Of a DNA stretch of 64,000 bases, positions 11,442-23,300 are shown in pieces. Location: positions 25,185,225 to 25,249,224 of the forward strand of contig NC_089854.1 in the NCBI RefSeq assembly GCF_036373705.1, written 5' to 3'. Below the pieces are notes generated by a model, which saw only the letters and a program-made list of their open reading frames with translations, was not told the origin of the DNA and did not search any database. Source of the stretch: Amia ocellicauda (lineage: Eukaryota > Chordata > Actinopteri > Amiiformes > Amiidae). Both the position numbers and the translations under genes were made by a program. Numbering within the stretch: position 1 is the stretch's first letter; every line of letters starts with the position of its first letter.

Positions 11442-13445
11442 CTGTAACAGAACAGCGTTTCCACAGTCACAGCCCTGCCGCTCTGCCGGCTGGCTGCACA
11501 CAGCACAGAGCTCTGCTAAGAGACTGCACACTCCAGTTACTGGGCTACCAGCTGCCCGTACACAGCGCCACGGTGTGACAGTCAGCCTGGGAGCTCCGAC
11601 GCATGAGTCATCCTGAGCTCTCTGTACTCATAATATCTCTGTGCAAATAGACACACATTGGGAGTTGTGATACCTTTACCCCGCATTATCGTTGATGAAG
11701 AAAACCTGCTGTTCCTCTTTCATTTCCCCTTTGCAAGTTATTTTTTTGACAGAAGCATTTCTTAAGTGATCTATTCTAAAACATAAATAGAAGCCTCTAT
11801 GTGAGTGTCAAGCTTGGGCGAGAACTCAAAGGAATACATATAAATACCAGAGGAAAAAACATGCCATAGTACTGAAGTTAGACTACATATGAGAACAATG
11901 CAAATGTCAAGATATAGCCTATTTGATGCATTCAGTCACAAGTACATGCAATTTAACTGCAGCAAAAATTTAAAATATATCTTTTTGAGTTACCTGTACT
12001 GCTCTAACTGAGATATCTTTTCAATTTCAGTGACCAAAGAAACAACATAACCTGGAAAAAACTGCAAAATTGAGTATGAAACCCTACTGCAGCAAACACT
12101 GAAAATACCCCAGGACCATATCCAGTGAAGGTACCAAAACGACACTGTCACTTACATCTCTCTTCATTTCCTTCCAGCCTGTCATTCTGTTCGAGAACTT
12201 TTTCTGTTAATCCCCTTATCAAACAACCTTTGGAAAAAAGAAAAAAAAGACTCACAGCCTGTAGGCGTTCCTCAAACTGTAGCCAATGAACAAGCTCTTC
12301 CCTTCACTGTGTGAACTCTAAATGAGGATCTTATTATTTATTACTTTGCTATTACTTGACACTCAGTTCTCAAAACATCTGATTTCCCTTGCCTTGACAC
12401 TTTCAGAGAATGAGGTAAACATGGATATATTAATAACGAACCTTCCTGTTGTTTCCGAGAGTCATCCACAAGGTTAGAGAAGTGGTGCATTGAAGAGGGT
12501 TTGACATACCTAATCATTATCAATATTGTTTATTATTGAGTAGCCAATATAATCTGTTAGCTTTGCATATTAATCAGTATGTAATGCATATTCATTGATT
12601 CCTCTTAATTATTCCCATGTATAGACTTTTCTTTGTTCGCTTTCGAGGATCCTCCATATCTCTGTCACCTGTTTCTCTATATTATTTTATTATCATTATA
12701 CAATATACATCTTATTGATTCACCATGGTCCCGTAGATTCCTTACACATCACATTTCTTACAATATGGACAAAGTATGCATGAACTGCTACTGTATCTAC
12801 ATACTCTGCACACACAAGGGATCTTGATCAACTGGATCATCAAGAAAAATAGAATTTAAGTGAGTCATTCATACTAAAGTCCCACAAAAATCAGGTAAGT
12901 TCTATGCGGACTGCTGAAATGTATTTATTGTGGGTTATTTAAAATGATACACCTGTAAGAGGATTTTTTTATCTATGTATCATTGCCAGCCAATCTGTGT
13001 ACCAGTTTAACTGAAACTCATATGATCACCTTAATAAGACTATTTTCTGAGGGAAGATGTGGTCAAGTCACAGGTGTGCAATAATCATTTGTGACAGAAT
13101 TAATGTAAAACTCATATAATTTGATTATATTCCTAAAACATGTAACTCAACAGAAGTTAATTTTACAGAAAATAAACCAGATTTCTCTCACTGCTCCTTA
13201 TAGACAGGTCTTGATCAGCAGCCCCTCTTCTTCCTCCTGTCCTTCTTCTCCTTTTTTTGTGTTCATCTGTAACTTCATAGGTTAAATCTCAATCAATCAT
13301 ATTGGAGCACCTCTAAACCAATACATGATGAGATCATTTGTTACCTTGAGCCCCTGTGCCCATGCCTAAGGTCATAAGGTGAACACAATAATGCACTGGA
13401 TCCTATTTGTTTGGATGAGTTCTTCCAGCTGTACATAGGCCTATA
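11442..13445 (-). other. AFMID: AFMID 5' intron, right of the first recognised exon
   Basis: AT-rich intronic sequence with no exon that I can support. The missing first exon of AFMID should lie either here or, more likely, near the divergent promoter at about 15.5-15.8 kb. Confidence 0.4.
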
Positions 13446-14921
13446 CAGTGAGGGAATAAAGTATTTGATCCCCTGCTGATTTTGTACGTTTGCCCACTGA
13501 CAAAGAAATGATCAGTCTATAATATTAATGGTAGGTGTATTTTAACAGTGAGAGACAGAATAACAACAAAAAAATCCAGAAAAACGCATTTCAAAAAAGT
13601 TATAAATTGATTTGCATGTTAATGAGGGAAATAAGTATTTGACCCCTTCGACTTAGTACTTGGTGGCAAAACCCTTGTTGGCAATCACAGAGGTCAGACG
13701 TTTCTTGTTGTTGACCACCAGGTTTGCACACATCTCAGGAGGGATTTTGTCCCACTCCTCTTTGCAGATCCTCTCCAAGTCATTAAGGTTTCAAGGCTGA
13801 CGTTTGGCAACTCGAACCTTCAGCTCTCTCCACAGATTTTCTATGGGATTAAGGTCTGGAGACTGGCTAGGCCACTCCAGGACCTTAATGTGCTTCTTCT
13901 TGAGCCACTCCTTTGTTGCCTTGGCTGTGTGTTTTGGGTCATTGTCATGCCGGAATACCCATCCACGACCCATTTTCAATGCCCTGGCTGAGGGAAGGAG
14001 GTTCTCACCCAAGATTTGAGGGTACATGGCCCCGTCCATCATCCCTTTGATGCGGTGCGGTGCAGTTGTCCTGTCAGAAAAACACCCCCAAAGCATAATG
14101 TTTCCACCTCCATGTTTGACGGTGGGGATGGTGTTCTTGGGGTCATTCCTCCTCCTCCAAACACGGCGAGTTGAGTTGATGCCAAAGAGCTCGATTTTGG
14201 TCTCATCTGACCACAACACTTTCACCCAGTTCTCCTCTGAATCATTCAGATGTTCATTGGCAAACTTCAGACGGGCCTGTACATGTGCTTTCTTGAGCTG
14301 GGGGACCTTGCGGGCACTGCAGGATTTCAGTCCTTCACGGCGTAGTGTGTTATCACGAGGTGAGATCTTGCATGGAGCCCCAGACCGAGGGAGACTGACA
14401 GTTATTTTGTGTTTCTTCCATTTGCGAATAATCGCACCAACTGTTGTCACCTTCTCACCAAGCTGCTTGGTGATGGTCTTGTAGCCCATTCCAGCCTTGT
14501 GTAGGTCTACAATCTTGTCCCTGACATCCTTGGACAGCTCTTTGGTCTTGGCCATGGTGGAGAGTTTGGAATCTGATTGATTGATTGCTTCTGTGGACAG
14601 GTGTCTTTTATACAGGTAACGATCTGAGATTAGGAGAGTCCCTTTAAGAGAGTGCTCCTAATCTCAGCTCGTTACCTGTATAAAAGACACCTGGGAGCCA
14701 GAAATCTTGCTGATTGATAGGGACTCAAATACTTATTTCACTCATTAACATGCAAATCAATGTATAACTTTTTTGAAATGCGTTTTTCTGGGTTTTTTTG
14801 TTGTTATTCTGTCTCTCACTGTTAAAATACACCTACCATTAAAATTATAGACTGATCATTTCTTTGTCAGTGGGCAAACGTACAAAATCAGCAGGGGATC
14901 AAATACTTTTTTCCCTCACTG
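13446..14921 (-). mobile_element. Tc1/mariner transposon, nearly complete
   Basis: The 1,476-bp element is bounded by CAGTGAGGGAA...TTCCCTCACTG and sits between TA dinucleotides (13,444-13,445 and 14,922-14,923), the Tc1 target duplication. Its inverted terminal repeats match for more than 150 bases with few differences. Inside the right repeat region, 14,597-14,697 forms a second strong palindrome around a loop at about 14,640. It lies in the large 5' intron of AFMID. Confidence 0.95.
13653..14555 (-). pseudogene. Tc1-type transposase, disabled
   Basis: The frame starts [20 protein letters not shown] at 14,555, the usual N terminus with its paired-like DNA-binding helices. The DD34E catalytic residues are all visible: LWSDETK, HDNDPKH and LNPIENLW. 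Two defects are clear against the family. About 35-40 residues are missing in the linker between KISPRD and [10 protein letters not shown]-to-T change also turns an expected CGA arginine codon into TGA after VAKRQP at about 13,791. Homology resumes after the stop with [13 protein letters not shown] and ends GFATKY at 13,653. With so few defects the copy is probably young, but it should not make active enzyme. Confidence 0.92.
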
Positions 14922-15755
14922 TATCATAAATGTTTCAGAAGTCACACTGGATTAAGGCGTCTGGTAATAAATAAATAAAATATGATTACGCTATGGCCTT
15001 GCAGGCTCCTAAACTCACCGGAAGAAATAGTACAGAGATAGAAAATGATATTGCAAGCCAGAATATCATACACACGTCTTCATATACCGCTGCGCACAAA
15101 GTCATCCACTTGATTTGAAGAATGCAAATGTCTGGTTCATTTTGTTGAAAAAATAACTTATTTTAAAACATATTATGGGTTGGAATATGTTTTATCCATA
15201 TAGGTTTTATCATTTTAACCAGTGTAGAATGTTTACTTCATAATAATAGGGTGGAATCAGTAGTTCATACAATCTGAAAATGCATCATTGTTAAACAAGT
15301 ATAGTTTAATAAACAACACTGATTTACATAATAACATTGTTTCAAATACAGTGTAAATATGTAAGACCCCAGTGTGTAGGCGATACATAATGTCTACTGT
15401 GGTGGTTCTTCACTGTAATATTCTTTATCAAAACAAATATTTTCTACATCTGTGTCTGAACTGAACCACTCATACTAGGATACAATATTCCTGTGAAATG
15501 ATACTGATTTACAAACATCATCCCCTGCACGGAAGATATCGCAGGCAATACCTTGACAATCCTGCAGGTCGCTCGGTCATTTCACCCACCACACACCATA
15601 CACTGCCCGACCATCTGCTTTGCTTACTTGGTTATTCGGTAACTTTGCAGGTGAGGGTTTTAATTTTTAATCAGGAAGCGGGAAACAAAGCCAAAAGACA
15701 ACTACAGCGCACCCAGACCTACACTACCTTAATAACTACCGACTACACTCCCTGA
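14922..15755. other. Region between Tc1 element and AFMID/TK1 promoter
   Basis: No exon could be assigned with confidence. Minus-strand ATG codons at about 15,580-15,625 are followed by possible donors, but none gives both the right phase and a recognisable AFMID N terminus. Confidence 0.35.
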
Positions 15756-15759
15756 GCGC

Positions 15760-15955
15760 CTGCGCAGTGTGGGACTGGTCGGTCTCTTATTACGATGACG
15801 TACGTCTGCATGCGCCGTTCTGATTGGTCCTCCGACACTAGTGGGCTGACGTCAGAGCCTTCGAGTCGCCGCACATCCGCGTATTTAAACATCTGGCGGG
15901 ACGTTCGACTTTGTCACTGAACGGGGGCTCCCTCTGATTAGGCGTCTCTGCAGGT
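15760..15955. promoter_or_regulatory. Divergent TK1/AFMID promoter
   Basis: This short CpG-rich segment lies just upstream of TK1. It holds a CCAAT box in reverse (ATTGG, 15,823-15,827), a perfect palindromic CRE (TGACGTCA, 15,847-15,854), a TATA-like TATTTAA (15,882-15,888), and an E2F-like TGGCGGGA (15,894-15,901). NRF1-like TGCGCA/GCATGCGC motifs are also present. CCAAT and E2F elements are known controllers of S-phase TK1 transcription. AFMID and TK1 lie head to head here as in mammals, where a shared promoter has been described. That the segment also drives AFMID is inferred. Confidence 0.75.
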
Positions 15956-16033
15956 TTAACTTATTTTTTGAATGTTATATTGTAATTTATAATTATTATT
16001 GTAATTATTTTGTGTACTAGCACTTGAACAAAG

Positions 16034-19000
16034 ATGGACTGCTTGAACGTGCCAGAAATTATGCCCAATTCTCCCAGGAAAACGAGGGGACAAATTCAGG
16101 TAAACCATTTACACTAAAAGTAGAAAATTATACTTAAATACATACATGTGTAGCGAAAATGCTACTACTAAGCTACTGAAGTGTGTTTTAAGAAACCATT
16201 AGGAGAAAATTAGTATATATTTTAAAACATCTTAAGTTACGGTGCCTTTTTTAATAGGCTACACTAACTATTAAAAAATTAAAATATATACCGTTTATGT
16301 ACATAAACGCACAATATATAATACGTAATACAATGCATTTGTACGTGATGTATAATAATAGCATATGAGGTATACATAGCTTTGTGTTTGTTTTTTAAAC
16401 GATGGCGCGTAACGTCAGCAAGCGCGGCTGATGGGACACCAGGCTGCAACACAGACAGTAAATCCATTTTTATTTTAACTTTTATTACAGGTTATTTTCG
16501 GGCCGATGTTCTCCGGAAAAAGGTATTTCTATTTATTTGTTGCAATGCAAAATCTATGTGTTGTCCTGCTTTGTTGGATGAGGTTGGCGCCAACAGTAAC
16601 GCAGACTTAAGATTTAGCTTAAAAAAATGTTTTGCATAGTATTGTACAATCCTGAAGTCATGATTTATAAGTCAGCTTTTAACAAAAACGCAGCATAATT
16701 GTATGTATTTTAAGACAAACTGACCGAATTTGCGCCTTTTCATGACGCAATGTGTCCACAAGGAGTGGCTATAGATTCAGGCAATGAAACGGGCGTTAGT
16801 ACTGTAAGCACTGCATTATGGTTAAGTTGCAGTCAGTTTCTGGACATGTTGTGCTCAGACTCTGCACATAAATGGGAGACTGTTGCAACACTTGTGCACC
16901 GGTCATTTGAGAGGACACTTGTCTCTTACTGTCTTATTGTCCCTAACGTGGTGTCGTTTTCTTCCTCAGCACCGAGTTGATGCGCAGGGTGCGGCGCTTC
17001 CAGATCGCACAGTACAATTGTCTGGTCATTAAATATGCCAAAGACACCCGATACTCCGACAGCGGGATGGCAACCCACGATAGGTAACATTGCAAAGTAT
17101 ACAGCTCTGGAAAAAATTAAGAGACCACTTAACATTGATTTCTGAACTTTGAGTGGTCTCTTAATTTTTTCCAGAGATGTGTGTGTGTGTGTATGTATAA
17201 TTATATATGTATACATTTCCCCTCCTGCATCAGTACCTAATTGTGTTTTGTTTATGCTCAAACTAGCAAGATGGGGGGTTCTAGACTTGTCTAATTAAAA
17301 AAGAGAATAGTACACTACATGCAATAATCATCCTAGATAATTGCATATGTCCATAAATAATCTATTAATGCTTTTGCATGTGTCACACAATTCTGGAGTG
17401 AAGTTGCTGTAGACTCATCTCTCTGCACCTGTTCTGTCCCTGGGTAGGAGCACGATGGAGGCAGTGCCAGCCAATCAGCTAAAGGATGTATACACACTGG
17501 CTATGGAGAGCTCTGTCATCGGCATTGACGAGGGCCAGTTTGTAAGTGTGATTCACTTTCTTGGAGCACTCTTCAATCTGTGGCTCCTCAACTAGAAATT
17601 GTGTGATTACCCATGGGAAGATGTCAAACTGTCCACCCTGAATTAGAGTTAAGAGTTCTCAACCCACAGACACTACATAGTAATAAATAACCTATGGATT
17701 AAAATGTCCACAGCATGATAAAAACAAAGTTCTACACTGAAATGCTTCTAAATGTGCTTTATGAGGGCATCGTATACTACAGTTCTGCTTTGGTAGATAT
17801 TGCTAAGTTTTCTGTGAGGTGTATTTTTGCAGCTATCTGATTGTCTGCATGTCTTTTTATTTCTCACCCAGTTCCCTGACACAGTAGAGTTTTGTGAGGA
17901 AATGGCCAACAGGGGCAAGACCATCATCGTAGCAGCACTGGACGGGACATTCCAGAGAAAGGTAATTTTTGTCTGCAGTAGATGTCAAGAACGGTTTTAG
18001 TCCTAGTTGCAGCTGCCTGAGAAGGTAAAAAGTGGGGAGCTATGGTAACTGTGCAGGGAGTGTGCAGAGTTTGCATGAAAACAAGTCACTTTCTGTTTCC
18101 TGTCCTCCCTTTCACAGTGGTCATGGTATTTACTGAACTGTATCGCCCATTCTTACGTTGTTATATTAATATGGACTTATGTCATAAGAGTGTTAAGCCG
18201 TGCTTTTAGCTATAAATGGGTTGTAGAGTGTGTGCTTATTTCTCAAAGAATTTACATATCTGCAAACACTCGAACATTGCTTTTGGTGTCAATGAGCTGT
18301 CTGCTTGTTTGTACAGAACTATATAGGAATATGTAGAAAATGCAAAAATGTTATGTGTGGTTAATTTAACTTTACATTTTGGGGAAATGAAAGAAGGGGC
18401 GTGGCTCTAAAGTTCTGCCAAATGATTCCCTGGCAGCAGCTGCACACATGCAATAAGCCTGAACAGGGGCACACTATACTATACGTGACTCCATGGTGAG
18501 AGAGAACCTCTGAAAAATAAATTAGACGATTCTGAAGCTCTTCTGATCTATTGTTCCTACGCAGCCATTTGGGAATATCTTGAACCTGGTGCCGCTGGCT
18601 GAGAGCGTGGTGAAGCTGCATGCAGTGTGCATGGAGTGCTACAGGGAGGCTGCCTACACGAAGAGGCTGGGGGCAGAGAAAGAGGTGAGAGCACCTTCAG
18701 CACTTCACTGCCACTGTGGCATCCTGGAATTAAGCGTTCGAGCAGGATCACATCAAAACTTTGACTTCCCTGCGAAAACTAAATCACAAACCCAATGGCG
18801 AAGCAAGTTTGATATGTGATACGACATGGGTTTTAATTATTGGGATTCGTGGGTAGGTCACAGGATTGATTTGATCTAACCCTTAATTTTTGTCTTGTGC
18901 TTGGTGTAGTCTTTTGGTTTGGAATGTGTGATCTAAAATGGCTTACCTGACTTCCACAAACAGACACAGAATGGAAACAGGCAACATAACCTTGAGTCTT

Positions 19001-19373
19001 TCTGTCAAGAGCCTGTAAAGAGCTGCGAAAAGATAGTTTCAGCCCGTTTGCTTCTTTGAGAATGTTTTTTTTTTTGGGGGGGGGGGGGGGGGCAGCCTTA
19101 TGTCTGACATTTGATGTCCACCGTCAATCCGTGAATGAAAAATCTATGTTCACTCACCTTAAGTCTTGCACTTGCCTTGATCAGGTGGAGGTGATCGGAG
19201 GGGCAGATAAATACCACGCTGTGTGCAGAGCCTGCTATGGCGTGTTGCAGATGCAGGGGAAGGAGAATGGTGTGCCCCAGCTGAGGAGGGAGGAGACCCC
19301 TCCCCACACTCTGCCTGGGAAACCGCTGGACCCCAGAGTGCCCCGGAAGCTGCTCGGGACACTCCAGCTCTAA
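16034..19373 (+). CDS. TK1: Thymidine kinase 1, cytosolic
   Basis: TK1 phosphorylates thymidine to dTMP in the cytosol (nucleotide salvage). There are seven coding exons: 16034-16099, 16491-16522, 16970-17083, 17448-17541, 17872-17961, 18565-18684, 19185-19373. All phases join to 234 residues, the same length as human TK1. The sequence shows the P-loop GPMFSGKST (26-34), the GIDEGQFF segment with the catalytic glutamate near 99, the lasso region around [10 protein letters not shown], and two zinc-binding cysteine pairs (CMEC, CRAC). Two regulatory features are kept: Ser13 in SPRK, matching the mitotic CDK site, and a KEN motif at 198-200, matching the APC/C-Cdh1 degron that removes TK1 at mitotic exit. 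It is the only plus-strand gene assigned in the window. Confidence 0.97.
17101..17180. repeat. Short palindromic MITE-like hairpin in TK1 intron 3
   Basis: ACAGCTCTGGAAAAAATTAA...TTAATTTTTTCCAGAGATGT is an almost perfect inverted repeat with arms of about 30 bases and a loop of about 20. A TA dinucleotide precedes it. It resembles short Tc1/mariner-derived MITEs common in fish introns; I could not identify a TA on the right side with certainty because a GT repeat follows. Confidence 0.65.
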
Positions 19374-20345
19374 GCGTTGGGTTGCCTACCGCTGGTTCAA
19401 CTAGAGCGTGTTTCAAATGGACTAATTTATTTTCTAGAGATAGATCTGCCACTAAAAGGGGCACTCTGTAAGAGGATTTACTGTTGTAATATATGGATAT
19501 GAAGGGTTTTTAAAAAAAAACGCAAAGGGAGTGTGGGCTGGGGGGGGCGGTTAGTGTTGAAAGCATGTGATAAAGTATGTTAACAGGTTTATATTTTCAA
19601 ATGAAAATGAACAGATTCCAAACCCCATTCTACATCTAATTTGAAGGTTTGTCTTGTATCCCCTTTAGAAAGCACACAAGTGGCAGGGATGCTTGTGTTT
19701 TACGACCAGAAAAGGGCTCTTCAGTCACAAATTGATAGTGTGCTGGTCATAGTATACAGTATGTGTCATGTAGAGTCTTATATTTAGACTTTTTTAAGTA
19801 TCCCATAACAGATGAGTGATAGAAAACTTAGAACAATATATATGAAGTTTTATTAATCTATTGCCAAACCTTTGGAATGAATAACAATAATTGGCTGTTA
19901 AACAGGAGAAACTTTGGAAAAAGACAACATATTGTAGCTAAAATATGTGACCACATTCCAGTCCTTGAAGAATGCACCTTAATCTTATTAAGGCATTTCT
20001 CTCCCTAAAAAGGTTAGAACTTGGAACGCTTATAAACTTGAAAAATTGTAGCCTGTTACACTGCAAGATCTACAGTACTGACAAACTTCAAAAGTAGACA
20101 GACGCTGTGACCTCTGGGTGAATTGGACTCAAAGAGCATGGGGGCATTACTGTGTGAAAGATGTATGCAAGATCTCTGAGTGAGACTCCACTACAATACC
20201 AGCTAACTACCATAAACTCACTGCCAAGGTCATCATTTCAGAGCTTTTCCTTGTGTGTAATGTCTATTTTAAAATGCACTGTGTGTCTGTGTTGAAAATG
20301 TAAATGATTGTACATATTTTAAATAAAATGCCGTAGTAAACTGCC
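19374..20345 (+). other. TK1: TK1 3' untranslated region
   Basis: Non-coding sequence follows the TAA stop and ends at an AATAAA signal at 20,322-20,327. The length of about 950 bases is plausible for a TK1 3' UTR. Confidence 0.6.
20322..20327 (+). terminator. TK1: Polyadenylation signal of TK1
   Basis: This is a canonical AATAAA in the motif TTTTAAATAAAATGCC, the first well-placed signal at the end of the presumed TK1 3' UTR. Confidence 0.6.
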
Positions 20346-23300
20346 AAAGGTTTCTTGTGATCTTAGTTTCTGTTACAATAAAAAGCCTTTGTAAACTCGC
20401 TATGATTCATTTTAAGAACTTCCAGGTCCTGATACCAGATTGTAAACTTCTGCTATTTGTCAGTGGGAACAAAGTCAAGGGACTTTTTTCTCGATTTGGA
20501 GAATGTTGTAGTGGGAAAATTTACTTTTATTTTCTTTAGTTAAAAGTTTAATGTTAATTACATTTTGACTATAAAGCAATCATCCGTTTGTACTTACTAA
20601 TTTCTCGGGGCTACTTTACTTATTAGGTTCGTGGAGTTGTATTACACCTATTTATTGCCTTTAGGTTATTCAGTCAGCTACTGTCTTTATGATATTCAAT
20701 CAGCAGCTAAAACAGTGTAAAGGTATGTTTTGGGGCACAAGTATTTGGTTGAGGACTTAAAACCATCTGCCTGAAGAATGCTGGCTAGCACCAATCAACA
20801 CAGCAAACAACTAATAAACTCAGGCCTATGTTAATTATGCATGTGCTAAATCGATTTTGTCCAACTACAACCAACACTATGTAGTCACTTCTGAGAAGAA
20901 TGCAAACCTATTGTCTATCTGAAGATAAAAAAAGGCTTCTCCAGCTCACATCCCTAGTTCTTTTCTTCATGTGAGAGGAGGGCTCTGGGTTAACCTGCAT
21001 TCATTTTATTTGTAAGAAACTTGTTGCTTCTTCATGCGAGTGTATCCTGAGAATTTGTGAAACCACTACAATGTACAAATTGAATGCATAAATAATGAGA
21101 GCTAGGCAATTGGCATCTACATCAACATCCTTCGATTCCCCCGAGTTTATGGATTTGTAAATTAAGCATTAGTGCAAAAAACGCTTGGGCCAAACAGCAC
21201 ATTAAAGAAATAAATGAAAAATTAAATGCCTAGATACAAACAGGATTTGTGTGTTTATTTGGTTAAAAGGACAGGAGTGTGATGCTGAGGCAATGGCAAA
21301 AAAAACGACAGAAAGAACCAAAGTCACACAATTAAAATTAGCACAGAGTGGCACCATATTACTGTACATCTCAACCACTGGCAACTGCTCAAGTGCTTCC
21401 ACTAGCAAAACAAGTCTGGTAACTTGCATTGTTCGTCTTTGACCACATCCTTGATGTACCATACCTGTCAGTTGCTCAAAAAGCCTTAATTCCTCTTTTC
21501 AGTGTTCATAGTTCACAATTCTACGGTTCAAGAGGCCGCCAAAGCGAGCATTTACAGTGGATGGATGATGCATCTTTACTGAGAGAGAAAAAGGTTATGC
21601 CATCATGTAGCTTAACGGTTAAGTGGTTTTGTAGCCTGCAGATATTTAGCACCACACCAGAGCGGACAAAAAAAACAAAATGATAGGCTTTAGTAAATCT
21701 TTGGCTTGTTCTGTATTTCAGAATTCTCAGATCTTCATGAGTTTTAAATGCTTACTGGAACACTTGTTTCCTTGTTTTGAATCGAGTAAAAAAAAAAAAA
21801 AAAAAAAAAATGAGCTTTTATTTTTTTAAGGAAGATACTGATACACTCTTTTTGGATAAACAACCAATTTAAATAAGATTAGCAGATCAGCACCTTAAGT
21901 CCCTTAATCTCACAATGAAATGACCCTCTCACTACAACTCAAGCAAACATCACTGTGCCCACATTAGCAATCTACACAAGACACACCTGACATCCTTTAC
22001 AGTTCACCACACTTTAATAATGTAAAATGGTCATCTGCACATTCAGTAAAACTGGGTTGGTTGTACAATAACATGCATGCCTTGAAGTGATGTAAGAAAA
22101 TATGAATGTCCCCCCAACAGGCACTGAACAGTCTGAAGAGAACAGCAATATATCATTAGAAAATATGGACTTGTAATTCCTCTCAATCTGATATTTATCC
22201 TATAATACTATTTAAAAACAAACAAACAAACCTTAAAATACACCAAACATCCAGAGGCATTTCCTTTGTACAAGTGACATACTTAGAAAGAACCCTACCC
22301 CAACCCTCCAACAGTGGTAACAGAATCAAACTATGTGGTATCAAGAGCTACTTAAATTTATCACACACCCATTAAACCTGGATTTAATAATTTAGCAAAA
22401 AAAACAGCACACAAAATTATCAGAAGCACAGCTTTCTAGTGCAACTCAAACCCCTAAATTTGAACAACCCCCAGCAATAATGTGGTAATTTATCATTTCA
22501 GCCATTGTAACCTTCTTCAGTGTGCTTAACTACCTTCCAAAAAGTGAATACGAAACAGCTGTGATTCTATGGGCCCTGTGTGTAATGAGAAGAACTTGCG
22601 CTCTTATGAAGCTGGCATAACAGTTTTTCAGACAACTAACACACAGCTGTGCATGTTGAACAGAAGCCCTGAGGAAAATGTGACAAGGCACTGGAGTAGT
22701 AGATTGCATAAAATTCTCTCTCTCTCTCCAAATAATTGCACTTAAAGTCACACAAAGGCACTTAATTTAGATGATCAAAGGCTGTCTATAGATGCGATCA
22801 CATTTTGTCAACTACAGACAAATTAGGCACATTAGTGGTTTTTTTTTTTTTAAATTTTTGGTAACTTCACAATACTTTTTCACTTTGTCTTTGGTGAAGT
22901 CTACATCCCTTGCGTCTGTAATGTATCCTTTGAATTAAGGATGCATCAGAAACTACTTACATTTCCTCCGATTGTATATGGGAAACAGTTACAATTACAT
23001 TATTTTTTATGCAGTAATATTGGGGGAAAAAAGTGCATTGGCTTTTATACTAATTGCTTAGTGGGGCACAAGGCACAGTTATTAGAACTTACATTGAAAG
23101 CACACATAAAACCTAAAGATTAGACAAAAACTATTCTGGGCTCCTGTTAGGCAGCACACTGCATAAACTTTACACAGGTGCTTAATCATAGCAGAATTTT
23201 CTTACGTACACAAAAAGCATCCTTATTCATGAAAAAAGAAAATGCAAAAGAAAATCTTTGTATAAATATACAAACAAAATATAAAAATGAGAACCACCTC

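Noticed and set aside
11442-11531. Upstream extension of the AFMID frame starting MCSLLAELCAV
   Set aside because: A good acceptor (TGTTACAG) precedes ELERQF, and the extension resembles nothing in the family; it is probably intron read-through.
15540-15630. Minus-strand ATG codons (MTERPAGLS, MVGQCM) as AFMID exon 1
   Set aside because: The first gives the wrong splice phase, and the second has no recognisable similarity; neither could be supported.
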